Of a DNA stretch of 29,565 nucleotides, positions 21,594 through 29,565 are shown piece by piece. The translations under genes were made by a program, and so were the position numbers. The DNA is from CAVRJC01 sp964505725 (GTDB taxonomy: Bacteria > Actinomycetota > Acidimicrobiia > IMCC26256 > DASPTH01). The notes beneath the pieces were generated by a model. It saw only the letters and a list, made by a program, of their open reading frames with translations, made no database searches and was not told the origin of the DNA. Location: positions 1 to 29,565 of the forward strand of contig CAZDJK010000062.1 of the NCBI GenBank assembly GCA_964505725.1, in the 5' to 3' direction. Positions within the stretch are counted from its first letter, which is position 1. The number at the start of each line of letters is the position of its first letter.

Positions 21594-24500
21594 GTGGCCG
21601 GCTCCAGTCGTGCGTCGTGGCTCGGCCGGTGGCGCGGTCGCCCGCGTCCCACAGGCGAGGACCGCGGGCGAACCGACGTGCGCCGGGCGGGAGAGCGCCG
21701 CCAGATCACGGTGATGTTCGTCGACGTCGTCGGCTCGACCGCGATGGCGGAGCGGCACGAGCCCGAGGTGGTCCGCGACGTGCTCCGCGAGTACCAGGAC
21801 GTCTGCGAGCGGGCCATCACCGCGCACCACGGCTACATCTTCCGGTACCTGGGCGACGGCATCATGGTGTACTTCGGGTTCCCGTCGGCGCGCGAGGACG
21901 ATGCGCGGCAGGCGGTGCTCGCCGGCCTCGAGATCATGGACGCGCTGGCCGCCGTGGCACCCCGCGTGCACCAGCAGCACGGCGTCGATCTCGTGGCCCG
22001 CGTCGGCATCCACACCGGGCTCGTGCTCATGAGCGACATGGGATCCGGGCCCGCGCGTGAGCCCGACGCCGCCATCGGGCCGGCGCCGAACGAGGCAGCC
22101 CGACTCCAGGGGCTGGCGCCCCCGGGCGGCGTGGTGATCAGCGACGACACCTACGAGATCGTGCGCGGCTACTTCGAGGTCGAACCGCTCGGCACTCCGG
22201 CGATGAAGGGCATCGAGCGGCCGGTGGCCGTCTACCAGGTGCTGCGTCGTACCGACGCGGTGCAGCGTCTCCAGGCGGCTGCCGTCCGGACGCCGCTCGT
22301 CGGTCGGCACGACGAGCGGCGTGTGCTGCGCGAGGCCTGGGACGCGCTGCTCGACTCGCCGGCCACCGGCAGCCGCGTGCACACGATCACCCTGCGCGGG
22401 GAAGCCGGTATCGGCAAGTCGCGCCTGGCCGACACGCTCGCCGCCGATGCGCTGTCGTCTGGCGGAACGGTGCTGAGCGCGTTTTGCGCGTCCGACCGGC
22501 AGGCGAGCCGGTTCTTCCCGGTCGTCGGCATGCTCGAGCGCACCTTTGAGCTCACCGCCGACGACGATGCGACGACCCGCACGGCGAGGATCGAGGCGGC
22601 GTGCGGATCGAGCGGGCTCGACGTCGGGAGCGCGGTCCCGTTCGTGATCGACGTGCTCGGCCTGCCCGCCGACGCCCGGTCGGAGCTGCCCGACCTCGAT
22701 CCCCACCGCATCCGAGAGCGCACCTTCGACGCCCTCACCGACGTCGTGCGCGCCCTCGCCCGACGTGGACGCGTGTTGCTGCTCGTGGACGACGTCCAGT
22801 GGGCCGACCAGACGACACTGGAATGGTTGACCCGGCTCGCCTCGCTCGAGTCGACGCTGCCGCTGCTCATGCTCGCGGTGGCGCGACCGGAGTTCGAGCC
22901 GCCGTGGACGGGGCCGACCTGCCGCACCATCGAGATCGGCCGGATGCTCGCGCCCGATCACCGCGAGCTCATCCGCGAGCTGGCCGGCCGCTACGACATC
23001 CCCGAGTCCGTGTGGGCGGCGATCGCCGATCGGAGCGACGGGAACCCGCTCTTCACCGAGGAGATCGCCCGGTCGATCGGCGAGGGCGCGGACGGCTACC
23101 GGGGTGTCGACACGATCCCGAGGACGATCCGTGACCTGCTCACCGCGCGTCTCGACGCGCTGGGCGACGAGAAGGCGCTCGCGCAGGCGGCATCGGTGAT
23201 CGGGCGCGAGATCGACGCCGATCTGCTCAGCCGCGTCACCGGGCGGCCGCGCAAGCAGGTGATCGCGGGCCTCACCGAGCTGGCGCGGGCGGCTGTGATC
23301 GAGCCCGACTCCGAGTCGCCCCGGCCGGACGACTACCGGTTCGTGCACGCCCTCGTGCGGAACGCGGCCTACGAGTCGCAGGAGCAGGGCCAGGCGCGGG
23401 CGGTGCACGGCCTGGTCGCGCACGCGCTCGCGTCGCGTCCGGGCGCGGACCCCGGTGTCGTCGCGCAGCACTTCGACGCGGCGGCGGTCCCCGACCAGGC
23501 GGTGACGTGGTACCTGCTCGCCGGCGCCGCCGCCCAGGAGACCGCCGCCGACGCGGAGGCGATCCGGTACCTCGACCGGGGGTTGGAGCTCCTCCCCGGG
23601 TTGCCCGCGGATCCTTCGCGCGACGTGCTCGAGTTCAACCTCCACCTCGCGCGCGGCACGAGCTACGTGAGCCGGGAGGGCTACAGCGCGCCCCGCGCGG
23701 TCGAGGACTTCCGGCGCAGCCTCGAGCTGAGCGAGGAGGTGGCGACGGGCATCGATGCGCTGCCGCCCACCGCCGCGATCTGGGCGTACTACCTCGTGCA
23801 CGGCGACCTCCGGTCGGCGGCCGACGCGGTCGAGCGGCTCCGCGCCATGAGCCGCCCCGAGCTGGAGGCGGAGGTCCTCTGCTGCGAGGGCGTCCAGCGC
23901 TCGTTCGAGGGGCGGTTCCGCGAGTCGCTCGAGATCCTCGCGAGGTCGGTCGCGGCCTTCGATGCCCGGCCGCCCCGCGGCAGCGGCACGCGCTGGCTGC
24001 TCCCGAACGACTCTCACGCGGTCGCGCTCACCCACCTCGGGATCGTCCACGGCCTCATCGGGGAGACCGAGCAGGCGCGCCGGCACCTCGACCAGGCGAT
24101 GCGGGTCGCGCAGTCGCTGGCCAACTACCCGACCGGCGCGTTCACCGTCGCGTACGTGGCCTCGTACTCGGGGCTCCTGGCCAGCTTCTCGCGTCGTTAC
24201 GACGAGGCGCGTGTCACCAACGAGCACGTGCTCGCGGTGGCCGAGCGCTTCGGCATGCAGTTCTGGCTCTCGACCGCCACCGCCGGGCGCGCGATCGCGA
24301 TTGGCCATCTCGGCGATCCGCGCACCGCGCTCGACATGCTGACACCCGCGCTCGCGCAGTGGCAGAGCCTCGGTGCCGGCGCGCTCGTCCCCTTCGACAC
24401 GACCGAGCGCGGCTACCTCCATCTCCAGCTCGGCGAGCTCGCCGACGCGCTCGCCGACGTCGACGCCGCGCTCGCGCTCGCCGAGCACACCACCGAGCAC

Positions 24501-24776
24501 ATGTTCACCGCGGAGACGCGCCGGGTGCGGGCGGCGGTTCTGCTCGCCCTCGATCCCGTGGACGTTCCTGCGGTCCGCGCCGAGCTCGTCGCCGCCAGGA
24601 CACTGGCGGCGGCTCAGGGTGCGCTGCTGTTCGAGCTGCGTTCCGCCATCGATCTGCTCGCGCTCCCCGGCACCCGGGATCCTGCCGACGTCGCGGCGCT
24701 GCAGGAGATCCTCGGGCGGGTACCGGCGGAAGCCGACTACCCGGAGCTCGCCCGGGCCCGCGAGCTCGTCGGCTGA
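21594..24776 (+). CDS. Class III nucleotide cyclase fused to AAA-type ATPase and TPR-like repeats
   Basis: A 1060-residue multidomain regulator. Residues about 36-215 are a class III cyclase: VMFVDVVGSTA (metal Asp44), GDGIMVYFG (metal Asp88) and PNEAARL (Asn166 and Arg170, transition-state residues). The usual base-selecting Lys before GD is Arg84, so the purine specificity is uncertain. Residues 232-560 form an STAND/AAA-like ATPase with Walker A GEAGIGKS (269-276) and Walker B RVLLLVDDVQWAD (near 393). The remaining half is helical, with TPR-like repeats. Proteins of this build are common in actinomycetes, and most have no known signal. GTG 21594 is 4 nt after the previous stop, putting the cyclase in the 19559 operon; this link to the neighbouring proteins is unusual. 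The gene converges on the ABC permease gene, 10 bp apart. Confidence 0.92.
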   Translation: MAGSSRASWLGRWRGRPRPTGEDRGRTDVRRAGERRQITVMFVDVVGSTAMAERHEPEVVRDVLREYQDVCERAITAHHGYIFRYLGDGIMVYFGFPSAREDDARQAVLAGLEIMDALAAVAPRVHQQHGVDLVARVGIHTGLVLMSDMGSGPAREPDAAIGPAPNEAARLQGLAPPGGVVISDDTYEIVRGYFEVEPLGTPAMKGIERPVAVYQVLRRTDAVQRLQAAAVRTPLVGRHDERRVLREAWDALLDSPATGSRVHTITLRGEAGIGKSRLADTLAADALSSGGTVLSAFCASDRQASRFFPVVGMLERTFELTADDDATTRTARIEAACGSSGLDVGSAVPFVIDVLGLPADARSELPDLDPHRIRERTFDALTDVVRALARRGRVLLLVDDVQWADQTTLEWLTRLASLESTLPLLMLAVARPEFEPPWTGPTCRTIEIGRMLAPDHRELIRELAGRYDIPESVWAAIADRSDGNPLFTEEIARSIGEGADGYRGVDTIPRTIRDLLTARLDALGDEKALAQAASVIGREIDADLLSRVTGRPRKQVIAGLTELARAAVIEPDSESPRPDDYRFVHALVRNAAYESQEQGQARAVHGLVAHALASRPGADPGVVAQHFDAAAVPDQAVTWYLLAGAAAQETAADAEAIRYLDRGLELLPGLPADPSRDVLEFNLHLARGTSYVSREGYSAPRAVEDFRRSLELSEEVATGIDALPPTAAIWAYYLVHGDLRSAADAVERLRAMSRPELEAEVLCCEGVQRSFEGRFRESLEILARSVAAFDARPPRGSGTRWLLPNDSHAVALTHLGIVHGLIGETEQARRHLDQAMRVAQSLANYPTGAFTVAYVASYSGLLASFSRRYDEARVTNEHVLAVAERFGMQFWLSTATAGRAIAIGHLGDPRTALDMLTPALAQWQSLGAGALVPFDTTERGYLHLQLGELADALADVDAALALAEHTTEHMFTAETRRVRAAVLLALDPVDVPAVRAELVAARTLAAAQGALLFELRSAIDLLALPGTRDPADVAALQEILGRVPAEADYPELARARELVG

Positions 24777-24786
24777 CGACCGCGCG

Positions 24787-25800
24787 TCAGGTCGCCGCCC
24801 GCCGGCGGCCCACGACGGTCGAGATCAACACCGCGACGAAGAGGGCGGCGCCGTTGAACACGTCGTTCACCCACCCGGCGACCCCGGCGAGGGAGAGCCC
24901 GGTGACCGTGAACGCGAGCAGGAAGATCGCGACCAGGGTGCCGAGCACGTTGAACCGGCCGGGCTTGATCGCGGTCGCGCCGAGATAGACGGCCGCGAGT
25001 GCCTGCAGGCTGTCGCCCACCGTCCCTACCTGCGGGCTCGCGCTCCCGTTCCTGGCCACCAGGAGCACGCCGGCGAGCCCGGCGAGCGTGCCCGACACGA
25101 CGAACGCGAGCGCGACCAGCCGCTCGACCGGCAGGCCCACGAGCCGGGCGGCCCGGGGGTTCGAACCGATGCTGTAGAGGTAGCGGCCGAACGGTGTCTG
25201 CTCGAGCGCGTAGTAGACGACGAGCGCCACGAACGCGAGCACGTACAGCGTGCGAGGGATCCCGAGCCAGTCGCCCGATCCGAGGTCGGTGAGGTCGCCC
25301 GAGATCCCCGTGATGATCGACTGGCTGTTCGTGTACCACACGACGATCCCCGACAGCACCGACGAGATGCCGAGAGTCACGATGAGCGAGTTCACGCCGA
25401 TGCGACCCACGACGACCCCGTTCACCACGCCGACCAGCGCGCCCACACCGATGCCGACGACCAGCGCGACCGCGAGCGGCGCCCCCAGCCTCGCCATGAA
25501 TCCCGCGGTGAGCACCTGGGAGAGGCCCGCCGCGGGCCCGACCGAGAAATCGAACTCGCCGCACACGAGCGGGAACATCACACCAAGCGCGAGGATCCCG
25601 ACGACCGCCTGGTTGCCGAGGACGTTCTTGATGTTGGCTGCGGTCGGGAACGTGGCCGACGTCTTGCCCCAGAGGCTGAAGAAGACGATGACGGCGACGA
25701 GGACGAGCACGAGGGCGTAGCGCTCCACGAACGCGAGGGCGCGGTCGCGTCGATCGCGCCTGCTCCCGTCGGCCACCGCGGCCGGCGCCGGTGTGCTCAT
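24787..25800 (-). CDS. CUT2-type ABC transporter permease
   Basis: A 337-residue inner-membrane permease of the ribose/sugar (CUT2, RbsC-like) group. Eight or more hydrophobic segments are seen, starting with YALVLVLVAVIVFFSLWG (about 28-45). Family motifs include NIKNVLGNQAVVGILALGVM, GEFDFSVGPAAGLS (with the conserved Asp after the Glu/Phe) and GLPVERLVALAFVVSGTLAG. IGSNPRAARLVGLPV is the cytoplasmic loop that docks on the ATPase (EAA-like). The ATG at 25800 overlaps the ATPase gene's TGA by 4 nt (ATGA). Only one permease gene is present, so the channel is presumably a homodimer. The solute is not given by the sequence. Confidence 0.93.
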   Translation of the reverse strand: MSTPAPAAVADGSRRDRRDRALAFVERYALVLVLVAVIVFFSLWGKTSATFPTAANIKNVLGNQAVVGILALGVMFPLVCGEFDFSVGPAAGLSQVLTAGFMARLGAPLAVALVVGIGVGALVGVVNGVVVGRIGVNSLIVTLGISSVLSGIVVWYTNSQSIITGISGDLTDLGSGDWLGIPRTLYVLAFVALVVYYALEQTPFGRYLYSIGSNPRAARLVGLPVERLVALAFVVSGTLAGLAGVLLVARNGSASPQVGTVGDSLQALAAVYLGATAIKPGRFNVLGTLVAIFLLAFTVTGLSLAGVAGWVNDVFNGAALFVAVLISTVVGRRRAAT

Positions 25801-27323
25801 CCAGCCGGCGCCCCCGCGAACGCTGCCCGGGCGAGGCGTGCCGCGTCGACGGCGGGTTGGCGGAGCTCGGCGGCGACCCGTCCGCGTTCGAGCACGAGGA
25901 CGCGGTCCGCGATCACCGACAGCTCGTCGAAATCGTCCGACGCCACGAGCACCGCGGTGCCCGCCCGAGCCGCGTCGGCGACGAGGGAGTGCAGGAGGGC
26001 GCGCGCGGCGACATCGGCGCCGCGCGTCGGCTCGTCGAGCAGCAGCACCTTCGGGGCGCGGCGCAGCCAACGGGCGAGGACGACCTTCTGCTGGTTGCCG
26101 CCCGACAGCGTCGCCATCGCCTGCTCGGGGGACGAGGCGCGGACCGCCAGCTCGGCCATCATCCGCCGGGCGTCGCGCGCCTCCCGGCGCCGTTGCAGGT
26201 GGAGGCGGTCCCAGTACGACGGCACGCTGGCGGCGGCCAGGTTGTCGCGCAGCGAGAGCTCCAGGAACGCGGCGTCGACCCGGTCGGGGGGGACGTACGC
26301 GAGGCCCGATCGCATCGCCTCGCCCACGTCGGCGAAGCGCACCCGCACACCATCGAGCGTGACGTTGCCGCGCCGAACCCGCCGCGCGCCGAAGAGCATC
26401 TGGAGCAGCTCGGAGCATCCGGAGCCCAACGATCCCGCCAGCCCGAGCACCTCGCCGCGCCGCAGGACGAACCCGACGCCGCGCACCGGGCCGCCGGCCA
26501 GGTCGTCCACCTCGAGCACCGTCGCCGCGCCCTCGGGAAGCGGCGCCGGTGCGTGCTCGGGCGCCAGCGATCGACCGACGATCAGCTCCACGAGGTCCTC
26601 ACGGTCGAGCGCGTCACCCTCGCGCGTGCCCGCGACGACGCCGTCGCGGAGGACGCTGACCCGGTCCGCGGTCGCGGCGACCTCGTCGAGGCGGTGGCTC
26701 ACGAACAGCACCGCGTGGCCCGCGTCCCGCCGCGCGCGGAGGACGTCGTAGACGCGGCGCGCCTGCTGGGCCGGCAGCCCGGCGGTCGGCTCGTCGAGCA
26801 CGTACACATACGGGCGCGCCCCGTCGTCGGCCAGCGCGCGTGCGATCGCGAGCATCGTGCGTTCGGCGGGGGGGAGGGTCTGGACCAGCGCCCGTTCGTC
26901 GGCGTCGATGGCGAGCTCGTCGAGCAGGGCGCGCCCCCGGCGTCGCAGCCGTCGCCAGTCGATCACGCCCGCCCGGCGCGGCCCGAAGCCGGTGCCGATG
27001 GCGAGGTTCTCGGCGACCGACAGGGTGGGGAACACCCCGAGGTCCTGGTGCACGAACCGCAGTCCCGCGGCGTGGGCCCACGCGGGGGTCACGCGCTCGG
27101 CCGCGACGGGTCGCCCGTCGACGACCAGGTGGCCACCGCGGTCGCCGCGGTACACACCGGCGAGGATCTTCAGGAGGGTCGACTTGCCCGATCCGTTGCC
27201 GCCGAGGAGCGCGTGGATCTCGCCCCGGCGCACCGTGATCGAGACATCGTGGAGGGCTCGAATCCCGGGGAACGTCTTCGACAGCCGCTCGACGCGCACC
27301 GCGTCGGCGTGAGCCGTGCTCAC
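25797..27323 (-). CDS. CUT2-type ABC transporter ATPase, two nucleotide-binding domains
   Basis: A 508-residue RbsA-like protein with two ATPase domains in one chain. Domain 1 has Walker A GGNGSGKST (near residues 41-49), a degenerate signature (LPPAERTMLAIARAL in place of LSxGQxQxxxIARAL) and Walker B VYVLDEPTAGLP. Domain 2 has a degenerate Walker A (GSLGSGCSE) but a perfect signature LSGGNQQKVVLARWL and Walker B VLLLDEPTRGADV. This asymmetry is normal for the family: one competent site is built from domain 1's Walker A and domain 2's signature. GTG 27323 overlaps the binding protein gene's stop by 4 nt. Together with the neighbours it forms a complete importer. Confidence 0.94.
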   Translation of the reverse strand: MSTAHADAVRVERLSKTFPGIRALHDVSITVRRGEIHALLGGNGSGKSTLLKILAGVYRGDRGGHLVVDGRPVAAERVTPAWAHAAGLRFVHQDLGVFPTLSVAENLAIGTGFGPRRAGVIDWRRLRRRGRALLDELAIDADERALVQTLPPAERTMLAIARALADDGARPYVYVLDEPTAGLPAQQARRVYDVLRARRDAGHAVLFVSHRLDEVAATADRVSVLRDGVVAGTREGDALDREDLVELIVGRSLAPEHAPAPLPEGAATVLEVDDLAGGPVRGVGFVLRRGEVLGLAGSLGSGCSELLQMLFGARRVRRGNVTLDGVRVRFADVGEAMRSGLAYVPPDRVDAAFLELSLRDNLAAASVPSYWDRLHLQRRREARDARRMMAELAVRASSPEQAMATLSGGNQQKVVLARWLRRAPKVLLLDEPTRGADVAARALLHSLVADAARAGTAVLVASDDFDELSVIADRVLVLERGRVAAELRQPAVDAARLARAAFAGAPAG

Positions 27324-28498
27324 CCCACTCCCCAGGCCTTCTCGTAGGCCGCGCGGTAGTCGATCGAGGGTTCGGGCGTTCCCGACGGCGGGAGGTTGTG
27401 GCGCCGGTCGGTCATGATCCAGCCCAGCCCGCTGTCGACCGGCGCCTCGTGCCGGAAGGTGCTGTTGATCGCGTCGATGGCGGCCCACGACTCCCAGTCG
27501 GCCGACACCACGTTGGAGGCCGTGACGCGCCCCGCCCGGATGAGGTCGATCTCGGGCTCGTACCCCTCGCCGCCCATGACGTCGACGTCCGCGGAGCCGG
27601 CACCGAGCGCGGGCACGACGCCCAGTGTCGTGGCGTACGTGAACGGGCTCCGGATCCAGTTCACGTCGGGGTGCTTCACCAGCTCGGCCTGGATCTTGGG
27701 CACCAGCTGGCCGTTGACGAAGTCGGCGGACGTGATCTGCAACGTGCTCACGATCGTCGAGCCCTTCGACCTCGAGATGGTCCGGCGGAAGCCCTCGTCG
27801 ATGTAGTGGAGGGTGGTGAACTCCGGATCGGTGACGAGCAGCACCTTGGCCGCGTCGCCCGTCTTGGCGATCATGTAGTTCGCCTGCGTGGCACCGTACG
27901 CCGCCACCCATGCGCCGACGTTGCGACCGGACGGCCCGAGGTCGAGCTTGGCGTCGAACAGGCTCTCCTTGTCGCCGCCGGCGGCCGGGTCGTCGCAGTC
28001 GAACGCGCCCACCGCGCCCACCACGATCCCCGCGGCGCGCGCCTCCTCGAGCGGCTGCTTCACCACCTGGCAGTCGATGCCCACGAGCAGGAGCGCGTCG
28101 GCGCCCGCGGCGACCGCCTGGCGGACGAGCCCGGCATAGGTCGCCGGCACGAGCTTCCCGTCGTACACGTCGACGTTCCAGCCGATCGTGCGGGCGGCGT
28201 CCACTGCACCCGACACCGGCACCTGGGCGCTGATCGACGCCTGCCCGGCCGAGATGACCACGAGGTGCTTGCCCTTCACCGCGGGACGCGGCGTCGGGTC
28301 GACCGGCCGGTTGGTGCCCTTGTACGCGAGGTTGGTGGCGGCGATGGCCCGCCGCAGGGCCGGTGAGCGGCCGTTCCCGGCCGCTCCCGCCTCGGCTGGG
28401 GCGACGGCGAGCCCTGCGGAAACCACGAGCACGCCGACGCCCGCGCCGCGCCAGGCGGTTCGGATGCGTGTCCCCCGTCTGCACGTCGACCGCAGCAC
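27320..28498 (-). CDS. ABC transporter substrate-binding protein (CUT2, periplasmic-binding-like)
   Basis: A 392-residue exported solute receptor. The N-terminus has a basic start, then AGVGVLVVSAGLAVAPAEAG (about 19-38) as the hydrophobic core, with a likely signal-peptidase cleavage after AEA or AGA; no lipobox Cys is seen, so it may be soluble rather than a lipoprotein. The mature part has the two-lobe pattern: HLVVISAGQASISAQVPVSG, GADALLLVGIDCQVVKQPLE and VVGAVGAFDCDDPA, then the second lobe around GSADVDVMGGEGYEPEI. GTG 28498 has a GGAGG site 4 nt upstream. It is the first gene of the importer operon, expressed ahead of the ATPase by a 4-nt overlap. Ligand unknown. Confidence 0.9.
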   Translation of the reverse strand: MLRSTCRRGTRIRTAWRGAGVGVLVVSAGLAVAPAEAGAAGNGRSPALRRAIAATNLAYKGTNRPVDPTPRPAVKGKHLVVISAGQASISAQVPVSGAVDAARTIGWNVDVYDGKLVPATYAGLVRQAVAAGADALLLVGIDCQVVKQPLEEARAAGIVVGAVGAFDCDDPAAGGDKESLFDAKLDLGPSGRNVGAWVAAYGATQANYMIAKTGDAAKVLLVTDPEFTTLHYIDEGFRRTISRSKGSTIVSTLQITSADFVNGQLVPKIQAELVKHPDVNWIRSPFTYATTLGVVPALGAGSADVDVMGGEGYEPEIDLIRAGRVTASNVVSADWESWAAIDAINSTFRHEAPVDSGLGWIMTDRRHNLPPSGTPEPSIDYRAAYEKAWGVG

Positions 28499-28529
28499 CT
28501 GTCCTCCGTCCGGGTGTGCCGGTGGCCGC

Positions 28530-28535
28530 AGTGTA
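28530..28535 (-). promoter_or_regulatory. Putative -10 box of the ABC importer operon
   Basis: TACACT (minus strand) lies about 31 nt before the GTG at 28498. A TTGACC occurs further upstream but at a 22-nt spacing, too long to pair well. The site would separate the importer from the SDR gene ending at 28582. Confidence 0.3.
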
Positions 28536-28581
28536 CGGAGCGACCGGGCGCATCCCGGGTCAACTGCGCCGCGTCGCTGGT

Positions 28582-29379
28582 TCAGAAGGCGGAACGGTGG
28601 TGGCCGCCGTCGACCTCGATCCAGTTCCCGGTCACGTAACCGGCGAGATCGGAGCAGAGGTACACGATGGTCGACGCGATCTCGGCCGGCTCACCCATCC
28701 GGGCGGCCGGCACACCGGCGGTGCCCACCATGTACTCGCGGCGCGCCTCATCGGTCGTGATCCCGAGCTGCTGCTCCAGGTACTGGTACGCGTTGCCGGT
28801 CGCGATCCAACCGGGAGCGACCGTGTTCACCGTGATGCCGAACTGCGCGTACTCGTCGGCCACCGTCTTGAGCAGACCCACCGTCGACGGCCGCGTGGCA
28901 TTGGCGATCACGTGGTGGATCGAGCCCTCGGGCTCCTTGGCGGTCGCCGACCCGATGTGCACGAAGCGTCCCCAGCCGGCCTCCTTCATCGCCGGCAGCA
29001 CCGCGTGGAGGAGATAGATCTGGCTCATCGTGTAGCTGCGGAACGACTCGACGTAGTGCTCGGTCTCGAGGATGTTGCTGAAGTCGCCCGGAATGTTGAA
29101 CTTCGTCTGGCCGATGACGATGAGGGGAGGACCGAAGGCCTCGGTGACCTGCGCGACCGCGCGGTCCACGTCGTCGGCCACGGTGATGTCGGCAGGCACG
29201 CCGATGGCGGCCGCGCCGCGGTCGCGCAACGCCGCCACCGTGTCGTCGACGTCGTCCTTCGTGCGGGCGACGATCGCGACCTGTGCGCCCTCGGCGGCCA
29301 GCATCTCGGCCGCGAGGCGACCCATGCCCCGGCTCCCGCCGGTGACGAACGCAACCTTGCCTGCGATGCCGAGGTCCAT
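28582..29379 (-). CDS. SDR-family protein lacking the Tyr/Lys catalytic pair
   Basis: A 265-residue SDR-fold protein. The NAD(P)-binding motif TGGSRGMGRLAAEML (residues 13-27) and C-terminal YVTGNWIEVDGG are normal. The middle is not: the NNAG motif is replaced by IGQTKFN (89-95), and the expected YxxxK reads H156-V-I-A-N160 (IHHVIANATRPS). Ser144 (HIGSATAKEP) remains. A subgroup of SDRs with SN..R in this place exists near ketoacyl-reductase-like proteins, so the gene is probably functional but with altered or no redox chemistry. ATG 29379 has GAGAGG 7 nt upstream. It sits 83 bp upstream of the importer operon and may be co-transcribed with it. Confidence 0.85.
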   Translation of the reverse strand: MDLGIAGKVAFVTGGSRGMGRLAAEMLAAEGAQVAIVARTKDDVDDTVAALRDRGAAAIGVPADITVADDVDRAVAQVTEAFGPPLIVIGQTKFNIPGDFSNILETEHYVESFRSYTMSQIYLLHAVLPAMKEAGWGRFVHIGSATAKEPEGSIHHVIANATRPSTVGLLKTVADEYAQFGITVNTVAPGWIATGNAYQYLEQQLGITTDEARREYMVGTAGVPAARMGEPAEIASTIVYLCSDLAGYVTGNWIEVDGGHHRSAF

Positions 29380-29421
29380 GAGTCGCCTCTCCGAGGTGTG
29401 CGGTGCCGACTGATCCCGCCG

Positions 29422-29450
29422 ACGCTAGAACCGAGCAGGGTCCGCGTCAA
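29422..29450 (-). promoter_or_regulatory. Sigma70-like promoter of the SDR (and possibly importer) genes
   Basis: On the minus strand TTGACG (29445-29450) and TAGCGT (29422-29427) are spaced by exactly 17 nt, one of the best promoter matches in the window. Start would be near 29415, leaving about 35 nt to the ATG at 29379 with a GAGAGG ribosome site. Confidence 0.6.
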
Positions 29451-29456
29451 CGACGT

Positions 29457-29565
29457 TCACGAGCGCGGCACGAGATCGACCGGGTGTCGGTGGAGGGTCA
29501 CCAGTGCCACCCGATCCGATGCCGTTTCCTTGTCGCCGTGGCGCCTGAAGCTCTCGGTCTCGGAC
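29457..29565 (-). CDS. C-terminal end of an unidentified gene, cut by window edge
   Basis: A minus-strand frame enters from the right edge and stops at the TGA at 29457-29459 after 35 codons. Its third positions are about four-fifths G or C, as for the real genes here, while the other frames are not. The sequence (ETESFRRHGDKETASDRVAL, then VTLHRHPVDLVPRS) is too short to assign. Its stop overlaps the region just upstream of the SDR promoter. Confidence 0.4.
   Translation of the reverse strand, partial: SETESFRRHGDKETASDRVALVTLHRHPVDLVPRS

Noticed and set aside
21567..24500. A 977-codon open frame on the minus strand opposite the cyclase gene
   Set aside because: It is an antisense shadow of a high-GC gene: the sequence is rich in Arg, Gly, Asp and His with no domain motif, while the plus strand has intact cyclase and ATPase motifs. 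Similar long shadows oppose most genes here.
28544..28558. Small hairpin CCGGG-cgcat-CCCGG between the SDR and importer genes
   Set aside because: A 5-bp stem with no U-rich tail on either strand is too weak to call a terminator.
29457..29565. DRVALVTLHR at the right edge looks like the start of an enoyl-CoA hydratase
   Set aside because: The frame stops 11 codons later and has no crotonase motif; it is better read as the C-terminal end of an unidentified gene.

Overview
The window is a high-GC, gene-dense stretch with strong G/C third-position bias. It most likely comes from an actinomycete chromosome. An Acidimicrobiia-like lineage is my guess from the mix of lipid catabolism, encapsulin, CUT2 importer and cyclase-ATPase genes, but no marker gene here proves it. 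Supporting signs are GTG/TTG starts, an actinobacterial/Gram-positive type SOS box (CGAAC-N4-GTTCG) before dinB, and several start codons placed 6-7 nt after a TANNNT -10 box, as in leaderless transcripts. I see no rRNA, tRNA, CRISPR array, insertion sequence or phage gene, and no gene-free stretch longer than about 150 bp.

Layout. 1-2998 (minus): the 5' part of DNA polymerase IV (dinB, cut by the left edge), a DUF488 protein, a short-chain dehydrogenase (SDR) and a FadR-type GntR regulator. 3123-5624 (plus): a ferritin-like encapsulin cargo with a C-terminal loading peptide, its encapsulin shell, a sulfite-oxidase-like molybdopterin protein and a flavin reductase, closely spaced like one operon. 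5646-14246: a HemG-like flavodoxin and a CoA-thioester catabolic block (two acyl-CoA ligases, a crotonase with unusual active-site residues, an SDR, a double-hotdog protein, an acyl-CoA dehydrogenase and an HSL-type esterase).

14373-24776 is the least conventional part. It has a polyprenyl synthetase, a large FAD oxidoreductase of the amine oxidase/phytoene desaturase type and an HHxxxDG acyltransferase. Interleaved with these are four proteins I cannot name; three have a helical, phasin-like segment and two of those also carry a beta-sandwich-like tail. A class III cyclase-ATPase-TPR regulator ends the last operon. I read this as a possible isoprenoid-lipid synthesis and storage locus; that is inference.

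24787-28498 (minus) is a complete CUT2-type ABC importer (binding protein, two-domain ATPase, permease) whose genes overlap by 4 nt. It is preceded by an SDR homologue without the Tyr/Lys catalytic pair (28582-29379), which has a good sigma70-like promoter, and by the tail of an unidentified gene at the right edge.

Functionally the window joins lipid or CoA-ester catabolism, iron storage in a protein shell, an isoprenoid-type biosynthetic locus and solute uptake. The best candidates for something undescribed are the 14.4-24.8 kb locus and the redox pair attached to the encapsulin genes.
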